Positions 47,501-61,119 of a DNA stretch of 64,000 nt are shown piece by piece. Source of the stretch: Ampelocalamus luodianensis (Eukaryota > Streptophyta > Magnoliopsida > Poales > Poaceae); NCBI GenBank assembly GCA_036346255.1, contig CM070617.1, positions 27,269,080 to 27,333,079 on the forward strand. Reading direction: 5' to 3'. Both the position numbers and the translations under genes were made by a program. The first letter of the stretch is position 1; each line of letters opens with the position of its first letter. The notes below the pieces were generated by a model. That model was not told where the DNA came from, did no database searches, and was given only the letters and a program-made list of their open reading frames with translations.

Positions 47501-47720
47501 TGTTCTTGATACCATGCACGCTTGTGCCATATCTTGCAACTATGTCCGATATGAGGGCCGCTACGCATAAGGAGGGCTATCAAAGTATAACATCGTGTAT
47601 TGTGACACGGACTGCTATTGGATCCTTACTGTGTGGTGCTTATTATGCCAAGTTAGGTTGCCAAATGTGTAGTCCCCTTGCACTTTCCACAAAGGTGTTA
47701 TGCTAACCTGGAAGGCATTC
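44600..47720. other. Repetitive spacer without a supported gene
   Basis: A 40-bp unit (CGACACCT...GGCCGGTGGGTTGCCTGTCT) is repeated at 45988-46027 and 46028-46061. CTTCGCTCC occurs several times at 45780-45870. GC-rich palindrome-like text around GACCGGTCGA-type words at 44910-44960 and 45525-45590 may be ends of an unidentified transposon. No coding segment is recognised. Confidence 0.45.
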
Positions 47721-49479
47721 TGTTGGATTGTTGAAAGCATCTAGATCCTTAAAAATAATTTTGATAATTAATGTCAATAATATTTTATGGAACTAACATG
47801 TATACTAAGATGTTTAAAGGTTTAGTCTCAGTGTGTGAATGATGACATGGATATGATAATGTAAAGATGATAAAAGATCGACATGGCTCAAGGCAAATGT
47901 ATCATGTAGCTTAATGATCCTTTTATAGTTTTTACTGGTTTCGGTGTTTGGAGAAAAGATCAGATTTATAGGTTAGGTGCCATACTAGTAGCTTGAGGAT
48001 CTATTTATGTGCTATCTTGATCAACTAGAAGTCATGCATTGCATTTATTTTGCTTCTGAAAAACTGTTCAGAAAATCGGTATGACCGCAAGTGATAAGCG
48101 GTATTACCGCAAGTCGGTAGTACCGAAATCTAGTTGATGGTATGTATTTTTCAGAGAGCATGTTTTTGAAAAAAATTCTTGAAATCCCAAATCGGTATGA
48201 CCGCAAGTGATAAGCGATATTACCGCAAGTCGGTAGTACCAAAATCTAGTTGGCGGTATGTATTTTTCAGAGAGCATGTTTTGAAAGTTTTTCTTGAAAT
48301 CCTAAAATCGGTATTACTGCAAGTGATAAGCGGTATTACCACAAATCGATAGTACCAAAATATACTTGGCGGTATGTATTTTTCAAAGAACATGTTTTTG
48401 GGAGTTTCTCTTGATTCTAAAAACAGTATGACCATATTTCTTGAGCGGTACTACCACAAGTCAGTGGTACCGGATTTCACATGGCGGTATGTTATTTTCA
48501 GAGAGGGCGTTTTTCTTGTGGATTTGATCCACTGAAGATTGGTAGCTCCGTTCTAGTCGAGCGATATTACCACTGTACGGTAGTACCAATTTATAGTTGG
48601 CGGTAGTAGTGCAACTTTTTCGTAACGGCTAGTTCAGAGCATTAAATGTAACTGTTCCGAGCGTTGATCACGCTATGCGGTAGTACCGGGTTTGAATGGT
48701 GGTATTACTGTAAATGTTGATTTTTTCAGGAACTTGTTCAAACGGCTAGTTTTATGGTTGGGGGCTATAAATACACCCCCACCTGCACCAAGCTCTGGAC
48801 CTTTGGCCATATTGAATACACTTGAGGCTTTGGTGCTATCTCTTCTACTCATGTGCATTAAATTCCTATTTTGAGGCAGTTGAGAGCCATTCAAGTGCAT
48901 TGCAGCATTAGTTGATCACTTTGGCACTTGATAGTCTTCAAGTGAGCGCTATGATTTATTACTCTTGATGTTTGCCGGCACCTAGACGGCTTGGAGAAGA
49001 AGTTGCGCAGTGATCACTTCAAAGAAGCTTGTGAAGTGACCCAACAAGGAATTGTGAAGTGGTTGCGTGCTTACCATCTCCGCAGAGCAGGAAGAGCAAC
49101 GATAGTGATCGAGGATTAAAGCTTAATTCGTGGAGCTGGTCCAATTTGTTTGGACTTACCTCAACGTGGACTAGTGGAGACCGGTAAGTCTTTGATACTA
49201 CAAGAAAATATCTTTGTCTCCATTGTGGTTTATTCCTTGTCTCTATTATTTTCGTATTTATATTTTTAGCAATTTACTTGTGTAGATTTGCTTAACTAGA
49301 ATTGTATCTAGTAATGATATAAGCTTATATTTGTCTTTAAAAGCATAATAGTTCTTTCATTGTATTTGTGCTAGGAAGTTTTGTTAAGACAATTAAGATT
49401 AAAATTGTTAATTAATTGAAAAGTTTTAAAAACCTCCTATTCACCCCCATCTAGTTGCTTATCCTTGATCCTACAACTG
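47721..49479 (+). mobile_element. Copia-like LTR, about 1.76 kb
   Basis: It starts TGTTGGATTGTTGAAAGC and ends CTTGATCCTACA, with the subterminal CCTATTCACCCCCATCTAG stretch typical of a group of grass LTRs. A TATA-like GGCTATAAATACACC at 48764 and a long leader follow. No gag or pol is seen on either side and the flanking 5-mers do not match, so it may be a solo LTR of an old insertion or one end of a broken element. Confidence 0.55.
48074..48500. repeat. 116-bp tandem repeat in the copia-like LTR
   Basis: Units start AATCGGTATGACCGCAAG at 48074 and recur at 48190, 48306 and (diverged) about 48421. Each contains CGGTAGTACCG-like inverted text and the TATTTTTCAGAGAGCATG block. Confidence 0.85.
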
Positions 49480-49513
49480 TTTTAGCAACTAGGGGGAGGG
49501 TGAATAGGAACTC
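49433..49513. repeat. Inverted repeat at the LTR border
   Basis: CCTATTCACCCCCATCTAGTTGC on the left pairs with GCAACTAGGGGGAGGGTGAATAGG (about 49487-49513). The two could be facing terminal regions of related elements. Confidence 0.7.
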
Positions 49514-51911
49514 ACTTTTTTCTTTCTAGAATTCCAATCTCTTCTCTCCAATAGCTATTTTGAGGCTACGAAGATTAAGGTCTCAAAATCACAGCGGAAA
49601 AATTTGAGCTGTGTTGTAACCATACCCCATCCCCTAGGGTCGTCGGGAATACATAGCATGCCCTAAGGATCATCCCCTAGGGTCGTCAGGAATACCTAGT
49701 AGGCCTAAGGAAATATGAACATCTACCTAGGCTAGACATATGGCTATACTCCTAGAAATGTACTAAAATGCCCCTTTTCTCACCAATGTAAGACAAAGGC
49801 AAGAAGGTGAATGTCCCTTTTTGCTCCACTATATATATATGACCTCAAGTGTATGTAAGTAGAGAGGCTCCCTCATTCTCACTCATAATGCAACACACTC
49901 ATCTCTCACTACTTTTGGCTCCTCCACCTTGTAGTTTCCTAAGACAAAAGGGTACCCTGTACCCACTGTTTAGCTTTGTTACTACGACGGTTGGCACCAT
50001 CCGTGGGAACCAAACAAAAAGCTACGCATGGAAGAGTAGCTGAAAGCATCACTTATTGAAGGAAGCGACCATTGTTCATCCCCTTCGTTCAGAGCAAGCG
50101 ATGCCCATCCCCACTTCGTTCGGAGCGAAGGCGCCAATCCCACCTTCACACCAAAGGCCCGTTGGTAGACAACTTCACACACGGCCCACTCTGCACCAAA
50201 GGCCTGCTGGCAAATAGTTTCGCCCATGGCCCACTCCGCACCGAAGGCCCACGAGGGGAGGATTTACCTCAGGCATCCTCCCTCGTAGTCTCCCACGTTA
50301 GCAAAACCTTGTGGAGCACCCCCTCTGGCCTCTCCCACCTTGTCGGCTTTGCCCGCGCGACAGGCCTCCTCGGGCGCAGCTGGCACCGCGTGCCGCCACC
50401 CTCACGACTGCCTTGGCTTTGGCTCCCCTTAGTGCCCATGGGACCCCTTGGGACCTTTGCGTGCCGCCACCTCGCCTCCGCGGGCCTTACCTCGGACTCG
50501 TCGCGGCGTCGCTGGCCTCGCCCCGCACCATGCCTGTGTCAGCGTGTCGTTGGCTACATCTCGCCGTCGCCTCCGAAGGCACCCCGCCCCACCACGCCTT
50601 CGCGACCCCGCCTCAGACCAGTTGCGGCGTCGCCGGCCTCGCCCCGCGCCATGCCACACAGGCGCATCACCGGGTACATCTTGTCACCGCTACCGCCTCC
50701 GAAGGCACCCCGCCCCACCTCGCACAGGCTTAACGCACTCCAGTGCGAGCCCTCTTTATCGACCACCTCAAGACCCCTCACGCCCGCTCCACTCATTCGC
50801 TGAGGGCGGCGCAGCCGCTCTACCATACTTGACCTCGCACGGCCTCACCCCTCCTCGCACCACCCCCGACAATCGCCTTGACCCCCTCGAGGCACCTGGG
50901 CATCACGGTGGCTACGCCCCGCCGGTAGCCTCCAGTGGGAGCCCCCCCTCGCCGCGCCAGCCTCGGGCCCTCCGCACGCCTCTACTTCGCCGACCGCCTC
51001 GCGTCGACTCCTCATGGCTTCGACACACCCCCCTTCGCACCAACTTTGAGCCACCGCCGAAGGCCACCGCCTCCGCTGGCATCCCCCTTCGGAGGCTACC
51101 CCCACATAGGACGCCGGCTATCCCCGCGCTAGAGACACCCTCACCGGTTACCCCTTCGACAGATGCCCCCTCGGCAGTGCATCTTCCTCGGGCACCCCTG
51201 TGTGGGCCTCCACCGAGGGCCACCTTTGGTCGCGCTGGGCTCCCCTCGGGGGCGGCTTCCTCAACCTCATCTCAGCAGCCCTCGCTCTGTCCTTGGTGCA
51301 TGCCCCCTCATCGGCTCCCCCACCGCCTTTGCCACACCCCTATGGCCTTTGGTGCCCCTCATCGGCCACCTCGGTGCCCACCCCCTATGTGGCTACTGAG
51401 GAACGCAACGCCTTCATGCCGGACACATCCGATCTGTCCCCTGCACCAAGATAAACCCTATTTGCTAGATTAATTCACTGATTTCATGATTTGGACAACA
51501 CACCACACTAGCATCAAAGCTCCTTAAAAACAACTATCTAGGACTAGAATAGAAGGATGACTAGCAATCTCTTGACAACAAAATACAACTAGGGCCTGCT
51601 ACATGTATCTCTGCCAGCTAGCAATATGCTTTGGCATTGATTCCTAGACAAATCATCTGGCAATCATAGAGACTAACACCAAAGACTTCTCTTTAAGTTA
51701 ATTTTCTTTTTAAGTTAATTGGGCGCTCGAATGTCCTTTTCGCTTGTCGTTACCTAGGTGTAACATTTACCAATTGTGTTAATTATTTATGCTAGCATGA
51801 TCTATGATGTTGCTAGCACACCTTTATGCCACTACTCCAGCTTATTTCTTGCTCAACAAACAAGAACAACACAACATCGCACAATACTGTGGGCTAAGAG
51901 AAAAGATGTCA

Positions 51912-52345
51912 AGCCTGGCCAAGAGCCCCGACGCACACCATGCAGACTACGGTCTTAGTGTACAAGCCCACAGGGGTGGCATACATAAGCCCACCACCTT
52001 GGCAAGAAAGACGTTGAGCATGGCCAAGAGACCCAACGCACACCTTGCGGACTACAGTCTCAGTGTACAAGTCCACAAGGGTGGTATACATAAGCTCACC
52101 ACCGTGGCAAGAAAAACACTACGCATGCCCAGGAGCCCAGGTGCACACCTTGCAGACTACAATCTCGGTGTATAAGCCCACAAGGGTGGCATAAATAATC
52201 CCACCACTGTGGCAAGAAAGACACCGAGCATGGACAGGAGCACCAGTGCACACCCTACTTACTACGGTCTCGGTGTACAAACCCACAAGGGTGGCATACA
52301 TAAGTCCACCACCGTGGCAAGACAGACACCACGCATGGCTAAAAC
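51912..52345. repeat. 105-bp tandem array with exact spacing
   Basis: The word TGGCC(AAGAG) or its variant begins at 51916, 52021, 52126, 52231 and 52336, exactly 105 bases apart each time. 105 is 35 codons, so frames stay open through several units. Confidence 0.92.
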
Positions 52346-52419
52346 GCCCTAGTGCACACTAACTCACTCATGTGACTGGGGAGTGTATAAATAAGACACC
52401 AACTAGGGAGTCTCCCACC

Positions 52420-53150
52420 TCGAAGGCTCTACCTCGGCGGGGAGACCTCGCATATCGTGCTCCATCGTGCCATCCTAGTCGCTTCAAAGGCCGTGCCTCG
52501 GCGACTAGGGAGTTTTTCACCTCGAAGGCTCTGCCTCAGCGAGGATACCTCCATCGCGCCATCTTAGTCGCTTCGAAGGCCGTGCCCTAGCGACTAGGGA
52601 GTCCCCCGCCTCGATAGGGAGACCTCGCACATCATGCTCCATTATGTCATCCTAGTCGCTTTGAAGGTCGTTCCTCTATGACTAGGGAGTCTCCCACCTC
52701 AAAGGATTCACCTCGGCACAGAGACCTCGCACATCGCGCTCCATCGCGCCATCCTAGTTGCTTCGAAGGTCGCATTGGCGACTAGGAAGTCTCCCGCCAC
52801 GAAGGCTCCTCCTCGGCAGGGAGACCTCGCATATCGTGGTCCATCGTGTCATCCTAGTCGCTTCAAAGGTCGTGCCTCGGCGACTAGGGAGTCTCCCACC
52901 TCGAAGGTTCCGCCTTGGCGGGGAGACCTCGCATATCGTGCTCCATCGCGCCATCCTAGTCGCTTCGAAGGCCATGCCTTGGCGACTAGACAGTCTCCCA
53001 CCTTGAAGGCCTTGCCCCTTGCCTCAGCGGGGATACGTCGCACATCGTGCTCCATCGCGCCATCCCTAATAGCTCCAAAGTTTGTGCCTTGACGACTAGA
53101 AAGTCTCCTGCCTCGAAGGCATCGTTTTCGATGGGGAGACCTCACATATC
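52420..53150. repeat. Second tandem array, units of about 89-109 bp
   Basis: CATCCTAGTCGCTTC or a variant starts near 52471, 52560, 52649, 52750, 52850, 52952 and 53061. Units share GGCGACTAGGGAGTCTCCC and GGGGAGACCTCGCA. Confidence 0.88.
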
Positions 53151-53268
53151 ACTAGCTTTGGGCTCCCAAACGAGCCATAAAAAAGTGTGGGAATGGCGCT
53201 CGGCTTCGCCTCCCCCTCGCTAGCTTTACGGCTCCCCGGATCCCTATCAAAAAAGTATGAAGGACAAC

Positions 53269-56200
53269 TGTGAGGACCCTAGTTTATTTGGATTGTAACG
53301 CTTAACCATCCACTTGGTCCTAACATTACAAATCAAATAAACCAAACCTCGAGATATGTATACTTCCCAGAAATACAGTATACACACCTCGCTATAAAAT
53401 GGTGCATCAATCCCATTCATTCACATAGAACCGAAGCACAACACAAGTTCAAAAGACATACATAATATAAAGAGTTATTACAAACAAGAGGCCGACCTGC
53501 CAAATGACATACAACTAATAAGTAAACAAATGAAGCAAAGGGCCATAAGATGGCGATAAACAAAAGCCAATCAGTGTGCCTTTACCAACAAGGCAACCAA
53601 CCGGACCGCCAGGCTAGTCGTCCCAAACACCACCGCAACACAACTCACAAAAGTGAGGCTCTTGGGGCTCACCTTCTTCCTCTGCAACAAAATAATTAAG
53701 CATAGCATCTGAGTACAAAAATTATTTTTGTACTCACAAGACTGACGTGTAAGATAACAGAACTATAATTAACTACATGCAAGCTTTATTTAAGTGGATG
53801 AGGCTCTGTACTTATTTTCAGCATAAAGCAAGTTTTATTTGCAATAATGTAATACATTAAAAGCAAGTTTGCAATTAATTTTTATTGTTCGAATAACAGA
53901 ATGACAATTATAACAATAGATAGATGACAACAACATCCTGGAAGTGACTAACCCAATAGTCACCACAACAATAGCATGAAGTACCCCTTCATACCACCCA
54001 GGTCAAGTTTTAAGTTTTTAAAAGGTTGTAGTCTAGTTCTTGCACGACTTTACCAAGCAATGTCCATAACCTAGGACGAGGCTATTCAAATAGTTTTAAC
54101 CCTGCAGGGGTGTACCAATGTACCCACACGATAGACCGCCTTTCCACCAGCCACAGTTAGCATACTACCTTTGGTATGCAGGCACGGCTAAGTCTAACAA
54201 GATATTTTCCAATGGATGATGCTAATTAAGAGCCGCAACACACGGGAGAAGGACACATTAGATGTACCTAACCGGTCCGCTAATGCTCCTCCAAACACCA
54301 CACACAAAACACCCACCAACCAGCTCCTAATTAACACCTTCCAAAGTACTTAGCCAAGAGAGGTCACATATCCCCCTCGTGTGGTTAGCACGCATTAAGC
54401 GTTTGGCTTAGTGACACAAGTAACTCGGTCCTTGGGGACTTAGGCACCATTCCAATCACACCCAACAGATCACACCAATATACCATTGTGCCCAACTCAA
54501 GATATAATTTTTGTTTTCAGGTTTTGATTTGCAAATTAGTAAAACACAAGGTTGGACATAATGGAATAATAGTAACATTAGTGTGATCAAGATCATCGAC
54601 TAAGTCGATGATCGCCCAATACTACCGATATCTAGGCATAGCTAAGCAATATTTATTCGTAATCTACTAAGTGACAAGAGCTCATCCAACGAACTCTAAT
54701 CACAACAAATAACCTAGGCTCAGGTAGTAGAGGATAATTATTTACCTACAAATTATGCAACTAGAGGATTAACTAATCAATTTAACAATAAAATAGCAAT
54801 GCATACATACAAGTCAAACAAAGTATTAGACTTTAAAAGTAATTGGATTAAATGGGAAATTATCAAACTGCTTGCCTGGCTGCTGTTGCTCACTATGATG
54901 CAGAGGATCACTCTCAAGGATGGCACAATCGTCGGAACCTACCGAAAGAGCGAAAAAGAACCGATAAGAACAAAGAAAACGAAAAAGACTCTAAAACCAA
55001 CTTGATTCAAATGCTCTGAAAATTTTACAGCAGCAAGGGCATGATTTATAACAAATTTAGAAACAAGAACCAACTGATTTGGACTCTTAATGAAAAGTTA
55101 TGATCAAAACAAGTTTGCTCAGCTGGAAAAATTGCAATCTGTTACTGTTCATCATAATTAAATTATTTGGTAAAAATTTCTAGAAAGGTGGTGCAGCTGA
55201 AATTTTTATGGTAGATCAAGCACCTCATAGTAGGAACAACCCAATTGGATTCATCTCATTTAGAGTTAAAATGATTTAGTTATGATTTTTCAAGTTCTAA
55301 AAATGAACAAAACTAAATTGCATATGAACTCTTGCAGAAAACAGTAAGATGCCTAAAGTCAATTTCAACAACAATTTTATTATTAGAGGAAGCCAACAGA
55401 ATTGGATTCACTCAAAAAGGATTTACAGAGAATTAGTTATGCATTTTACAAATTTCAATGAATTATAGACCACATTTTAGGTTGAAACAAGTTAACAACG
55501 ATTATACTATTTTATGCTACAGAAAAGAGTTCAAAATCATACTCAATTTAAAGTTCATTCTACTACAAAGCTAACACAACTTGAATTTCTCAAAAAGGAG
55601 TTGAAATGAAATAGTTATGCACCTTTGAAATCTAGAACATTTAAAAACTTTGAAAATTTGGAGCTCTCGGAGGTCCGATCGAATCGACAAAATCGGGAGG
55701 TCTGGTGTCGATATCAAATCCAACGGCCTCAGAGCACCGATCGCACAGCGCACGCAAAGGACCTCCTTGCGCACTGAGGAGGTCGTGGCCGTCAGATTTG
55801 GATCTGGCGGCCCAGAGCTCCAGGAGGAGGTCCTAAGGCCCACTCACAAGGGGAGGTCTGGACGGCTAAGATCTCCCGAGGGAAGGTCCTAGCGGTCCAG
55901 ATCTGAACGAGGAGGTCCTAAGTGATAAGCTTCACAGTGAGAGGTCTTGACGGCTAGGATCTCACCGAGGAGGTCCTAACGGTCAAGATCTATGCGGAAG
56001 GAGGTCTGGACGGTTAGGATCTCACCGAGGAGGTCCTAACGGTCAAGATCTCAATGAGGAGGTCTTGCGGTCTTTTTCACAAAGGACCAGAGGTCTTTTG
56101 CAAAGAGGACCCCAAGGAGGTCTTTTTTACAAAGAGGACCCCAAGAAGGAGGGTGGTCCTGAGGGCTAGGATTTAACCTACAGAGGTCTTTAACGGCCAG

Positions 56201-56767
56201 GATTTCGATTAGGGGGAGGTCCTGGCAGCTAGAGACTTATACCGGGAGATCTAACGATCCAGATCAACATTGAAGAGGTCATGAACGGCTACGACCACAA
56301 CAAGGAGGTTCTAGGACTTAGGCTTAAACAGAAAAAGGGATCGACGGTTTAGATCTAACTCGGGGTGATCCTAGGCGGCCGCGATGAACTCGAGGAGGTC
56401 GGGGAGCTTGATAACTTAGATAAGGACCTTGTATAAAATTTTTAGAGGTTTTTGTGTTGTACATTTTCCTCCAAAAATTATACAATGTGCTGGGCTAGGG
56501 TTTGACTGGCCCTTAAAAATATTTAAACAATTTCCAAAAATTATGAAATTTTTCAGAGGGGTCACATATCAACCCTAGCACTTAGGAAAAATAGTTCCAG
56601 AGCATGATCACAAGATTTGACAAGAGGATTTTTGGAAAGGCTTGTATTTTCATAATTCTTATCACAAGAATTTCCCAACATACTGGAATTACAAGATGTA
56701 AGAAAAAGTTTTAATTTCTACCCATTTTCTTACATTAGAAACACAAGTTGAAAATGAGGATGTTACA
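53269..56767 (-). repeat. Left LTR (3' LTR) of the Tekay element, 3499 bp
   Basis: On the minus strand it starts TGTAACATCC and ends TCCTCACA. Its first 2.1 kb (plus-strand order) aligns with 61889-64000 with few substitutions and scattered indels of 1-4 bases. Confidence 0.9.
55840..56400. repeat. Degenerate repeat array in the Tekay LTR
   Basis: GAGGTCCTAACGGTCAAGATCT and GAGGTCTGGACGGTTAGGATCT alternate in units of about 30 bp, most regular at 55850-56065. Located near the start of the LTR in its own orientation, it may contain promoter elements. Confidence 0.75.
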
Positions 56768-56799
56768 AACCTCCCCCCTTACAAAAATCTCATCCCGAG

Positions 56800-59700
56800 A
56801 TTTGGTTCACTCGGAAAGAAAGAGGGTAGTCCGCAGACGTAAACGATCTTCTCGCCCTGTAGCTTCATCCTCGGAATGATTGACCATCAACTTTAAGGAA
56901 CTTGATGGTTCTATTCCCGGTTCTTCGCCACTTTTCGAGGATGCGAACAGATGCTCGCGATAGGTCAAATCTTCTTGACGCCTAGAGTTTCCAACGGAGT
57001 TTCCTCGCTTGGAACACGAGGCACTTCTTTAGCCGGGACACATGGAACACATCATGTGCCCCCGCAAGTGCAGCACGCAACTCCAACTTGTAGGCAACGG
57101 CTCCTTCTTCTCGATGACGCGAGGGACCGACATATCGAGGAGCCAACTTGCCCTTGACGTCAAACGTTGATGGCCCTTCAAAGGGAGACTTTGAGATAAA
57201 CAAAGTCATTGGACTCAAAACTCAACTCGCGACGACGGCGATCCGCATAGCTCTTCTGCCTGGATTGAGCTATGCGCAGATGATCACGAATAAGCTGGAC
57301 TTGACTCTCGGCCTCATTGATCGAGTCCGCCAAAGAAAAGTCTTTCACGGCTTTGCACCGGTTCAACGGGTTCTACACTTCCTCCCGTATAAGGCCTCGA
57401 AGGGTGCCATGCCGAGACCGGCTTGAAAGTCGTTGTTATAAGAAAACTCGCGAATGGCAAACACTTCTCCCAATGCTTCCCATAGGAAAGGACACAAGCT
57501 CAAGCATGTCCTCCAAAACTTGGTTGACCCTTTGGTCCGACCATCGCTTTGGGGTGATACGCGAGTCAAGGAAAGGTGGGTTCCCATAGCCTCTTACGAG
57601 TGCTATGCCAAAATCGCTGGCGAACAGCGAACCACGATCCGACACAATCGCCTTGGGCACACCATGCAAACTCACGATGCGGGCTATGTAGAGATCCGCC
57701 GAAGACCTACACGAAGGTCGGGCCTTGACAGAAGGAAATGAGCCACTTTAGTCAATCGATCGATGACAACCCGATGGCATCATTCTTTTGGGAGACCGGG
57801 TAAACAGTTGATGAAATCCATCCCGATCGAATCCCACTTCCACTCCGAAATGGGTAAGGGTCAAGGCCCACCGACGCCGATGCTCGACCTTGACACGACG
57901 ACACACGCCGCACTCTAAGAACGAACCTTGCGATCTCCTCTTCATTCGGTCCACCAAAACCTCACGAGATCTTGATACATCTTTGTGGCTCCGGATGAAT
58001 GGATAAAGGAGAATCATGGGCTTCGCGAGAATCAAATCCCGCACTGATATCCTTTGGAACCACAAGGCGCTGCTCAAACCTCACGACACCAAGCTCATCT
58101 TCCGAGAAGCACTTGGTCGCCTGCTCTTGACATTCTCCTTGATGCGTTCACTCCCACATCCGATCACGAGCGGACTTGATCCGATCCACCAAGGTTGGTC
58201 GCACAACCAAGGCGGCGAGGAACCATGCTCAACTAGACCCAAGTTGAGACGCCAAATTCTTCCGTATGGGTGGGTTGATGCTCCAGGGCAACAATGCATT
58301 GCAATGCGCTTTATACTAAGCGCATCCGCAACGACATTAGCCTTACCCGATGGTAGTGAATACCCATGTCATAGTCCTGATCAACTCCAACCATCTACTT
58401 TGCCTGAGGTTCAGATCTGGTTGGGTGAACAAATACTTTAAGCTCTTGTGGTCCGAATACACTTCACAACTGTTACCGATTAGGTAATGACGCCAAATCT
58501 TAAGTGCATGGATCACAGCGGCTAGCTCTAAGTCATGGGTAGGATAGTTGAGTTCATGAGGTCTCAATTGTCTTGATGCATAGGCCACTACCTTGCCTTC
58601 TTGCATAAGGACACAACTGAGGCCTCGACGAGAAGCATCGCAAAAGATATCGAAGCTTCGATGGACATCGGGAAGAACAAGGACGGGAACGGTGGTCAAC
58701 CGCTTCTTGAGTACTTGGAAACTTTCTCACAGCATGGACCATGAGAACTTCTTGTCCTTCTTGAGCAACTCCATCATTGGCTTCGCTATCTTGGAGAAAT
58801 TTCATAAAGCGACGATAATATCCCGCTAAACCAAGAAAACTCCGACTTCGGTGACCGGTGGTCGACTCAGAAAGCACATCGATCTTGCTAGGATCCACGC
58901 CACGCCTCCCGCTGAAAGAACATGGCCTAAGAAGGCCACTTCCTTCAACCGCACGCGCACTTGTCAACTTCGATACACCGGTGCTCACGGCTTGCCCAAC
59001 ACAAGCCTCGGATGCTCAGCGTGTTCTCATCGTTCTTGGAGTAGATAAGAATATCATCGATGAAGACCACAACAAACTTATCCAAATACTCCATAAACAC
59101 CGAATTCATGAGATTCATGAGCAAGGCATGAGCATTGGTGTCGAACGACATGACGGTATACTCGCATGCCATAACGAGTAGAGAAGGCCGCCTTTGGGAT
59201 ATCCTCCTACGAATCCGAACTTGATGATATCCCACTTAAATCAATCTTGGAGAAGACTCGAGCCCGCTTAATTGATCGAAGAGATCGTCGATGCGGGCAA
59301 TAGATACTTGTTCTTTACCGCTACTTCATTAAGTGGCTCGGTAATCCACGCATATGCGCAGAGTATTATCCTTCTTCTTTACAAAGATTGCCTGACAACC
59401 CCACGGAGATAAGCTAGACGAATGAAACCCTTCTCTTGAAGCTCCCCGCTGCTTCTTCAACTCCACCAACTCGCTTGGAGCCATCCGTAGTGCCTCTTCA
59501 AAATCGAGCAAGACGGAACCAACTCAATGGCAAACTCGAGATCACTTGATCGACGCATCCCCGAGATCTTCGGAAGACATCAGCAAAGTCACATACCGTA
59601 GGGACTTCACTAATATCTAGAGTCGGCTTCGCTCGAGCACGAAGAGATGCGGACCTGCAGCCTTCTGGGTGAAAGCTAACTCGCTCCCTGTAAGGACTCG

Positions 59701-61119
59701 TGAGGTAGATGAGCCTCCTAGCGCAATCAATTTGTACCATGTGGCCGAGACAACCAATCCATGCCCGTGATTACATCTAAGCTCGCCGATCAAAAGAGGA
59801 TAAGGTTCGCTAAAAACCCTACCCTTCTATCTCAACAGGACATCCCTACACTCGCACTCGCCTCAACTCCAACCGGGAATGCGAATGAGCAGCTGGACCA
59901 ACAATGGAGTAAAAGAAGATCTCCCACAGAAAGAAAAGACTCAAAACAAACGAATGAGATGCTCCTAATCGAACAAGACAACAAAGAGGATGTGAGTTAA
60001 CCGAAAGCGCACTCCAACACGCACGCCGGTGCCTCCTCGTGGCCTCCTCCGCGAGATGAGGTTGACGCGCCACTACCCATGCCTTGGGTAGCGGGAAAAC
60101 CTTCGATCCCGGAAGGACCACCTCCTTGCCCGCCCTCCATTAGGACGAGGGGTCGCCCATCTCGTTAGGGCAATTATTTGCATAATGGCCCTTTGCTGCG
60201 TGAAAAGCAGTGACCCCGGCACCGGATTGCGGGGCCACTCGCTGGTTCGCAGTGCACGTGATCGGGGCACGCCCGCGAGGGCGAGGAGCCGGTGCCAACG
60301 GCGCTACGGTGGTGAGGCCAAAGAACGGCCCCGTGCAGCCCAACTCGGACGGGGAAGGCGGCCGCAGCATCACTGGCCTCCCACTTGCGCTATGGACTCG
60401 CCTAGCGCCGCTTTGTGCTCAGCAACAATGTCCTTGTCCACCAAGGTCCGAAAGTCGGCAAAGTCCACAATGGATAGCTTGTCTTGCATCTCCCGAGACA
60501 AGCCCTCCATGAACTTCTCCGCTTGGCCTCATCGGTGACCACCTCGGATGGAGCATAACGAGCCAAGTGGTTGAACTCGTAAAGGTACTCCATCACCGAC
60601 TTACGCCTTGCTTGAGCGCGAAATTCCTTCTTCTTCGCCTTCATCAGCCGGCAGGATGTGAGCTCGACGAACGCATCCGAACTCTCCCAAGAGACAGTGT
60701 GGTCAAGCGGGCTGCATGGCCAAGAAATTCTCTCACCAAGAGAGTGCTGCCCCCTGCAACTGATGGGAGGCAAAGAGTGCCTTGTCGTGATCCTGGCATT
60801 GGGCAACGTCGAGCTTCCGCTCAACCTGACGCAGCCAGTCATCTGCGTCCAGTGAGTCCTCGGACCTGGAGAAGGTGGGGGGCTGAGTACAAAGAAACTC
60901 AGCAAGACCCCCACGAGGCTGATGTCCACCCCCTTGCTCGGATCCTGAGGCACCGGTAAGGGCGGAGGTGTTGTGCGTAATAACATCCAACAGAACCCTC
61001 CTGTCCTCTGAACGGTTGCGCTTGATCTGTAGAAGAACCTCAGCCATGGTGGGAGGAGGCGGGAGCTCCTCATCCAAACCAGGCTGCTGACCACGGCCGC
61101 TACGAGTACCTCCAGCCAT
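56800..61119 (-). pseudogene. Tekay gag-pol, multiply frameshifted
   Basis: Domains in minus-strand order: gag 61119-60480 (MAGGTRSGRGQQ, DDWLRQVERKLD, SVMEYLYEFNHLARYAP); degraded zinc knuckle near 60185; protease-to-RT linker 59740-59500 (LDISEVPTVCDFADVF); reverse transcriptase 59511-58945 (APSELVELKKQ, AIFVKKKDNTLRICVDYR, and VVFIDDILIYSK with the catalytic DD); RNase H 58699-58343 (FDIFCDASRRGLSCVLMQ, YSDHKSLKYLFTQ); integrase 58077-57180 (SECGVC-type zinc finger, AIVSDRGSLFASDF, FSYNNDFQAGLGMAPFEALYGRKCR); DVFHVSRLKKCL; and a chromodomain near 56990-56820 (LTYREH, NHSEDEAT). Frame changes occur every few hundred bases, so no domain except perhaps RNase H is intact over its full length. 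Confidence 0.9.

Larger units (their letters stand above)
49611..53268 (+). mobile_element. Non-autonomous gypsy-like element: LTR, primer site and repeat-filled interior, cut by the Tekay insertion
   Basis: The stretch up to about 49990 resembles an LTR (TATATATATATGACC near 49832, leader), followed by TTGGCACCATCCGTGGGAA at 49991, the same kind of primer site as at 5979. From 50050 to 51460 the sequence is very C-rich with long open frames but no recognisable gag. Two tandem arrays follow. At 53269 a different retrotransposon begins, so the remainder of this element should lie beyond the window. LTR borders are uncertain. Confidence 0.5.

Noticed and set aside
48074..48500. Regularly spaced repeats resembling a CRISPR array
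   Set aside because: Whole 116-bp units repeat without unique spacers, inside a plant LTR.
50448..51473. 341-codon Pro/Arg-rich frame
   Set aside because: Low-complexity C-rich retroelement interior with overlapping frames on both strands; no gag or other domain seen.
57148..60959. Numerous plus-strand frames in the Tekay region
   Set aside because: All are shadows of the minus-strand gag-pol.
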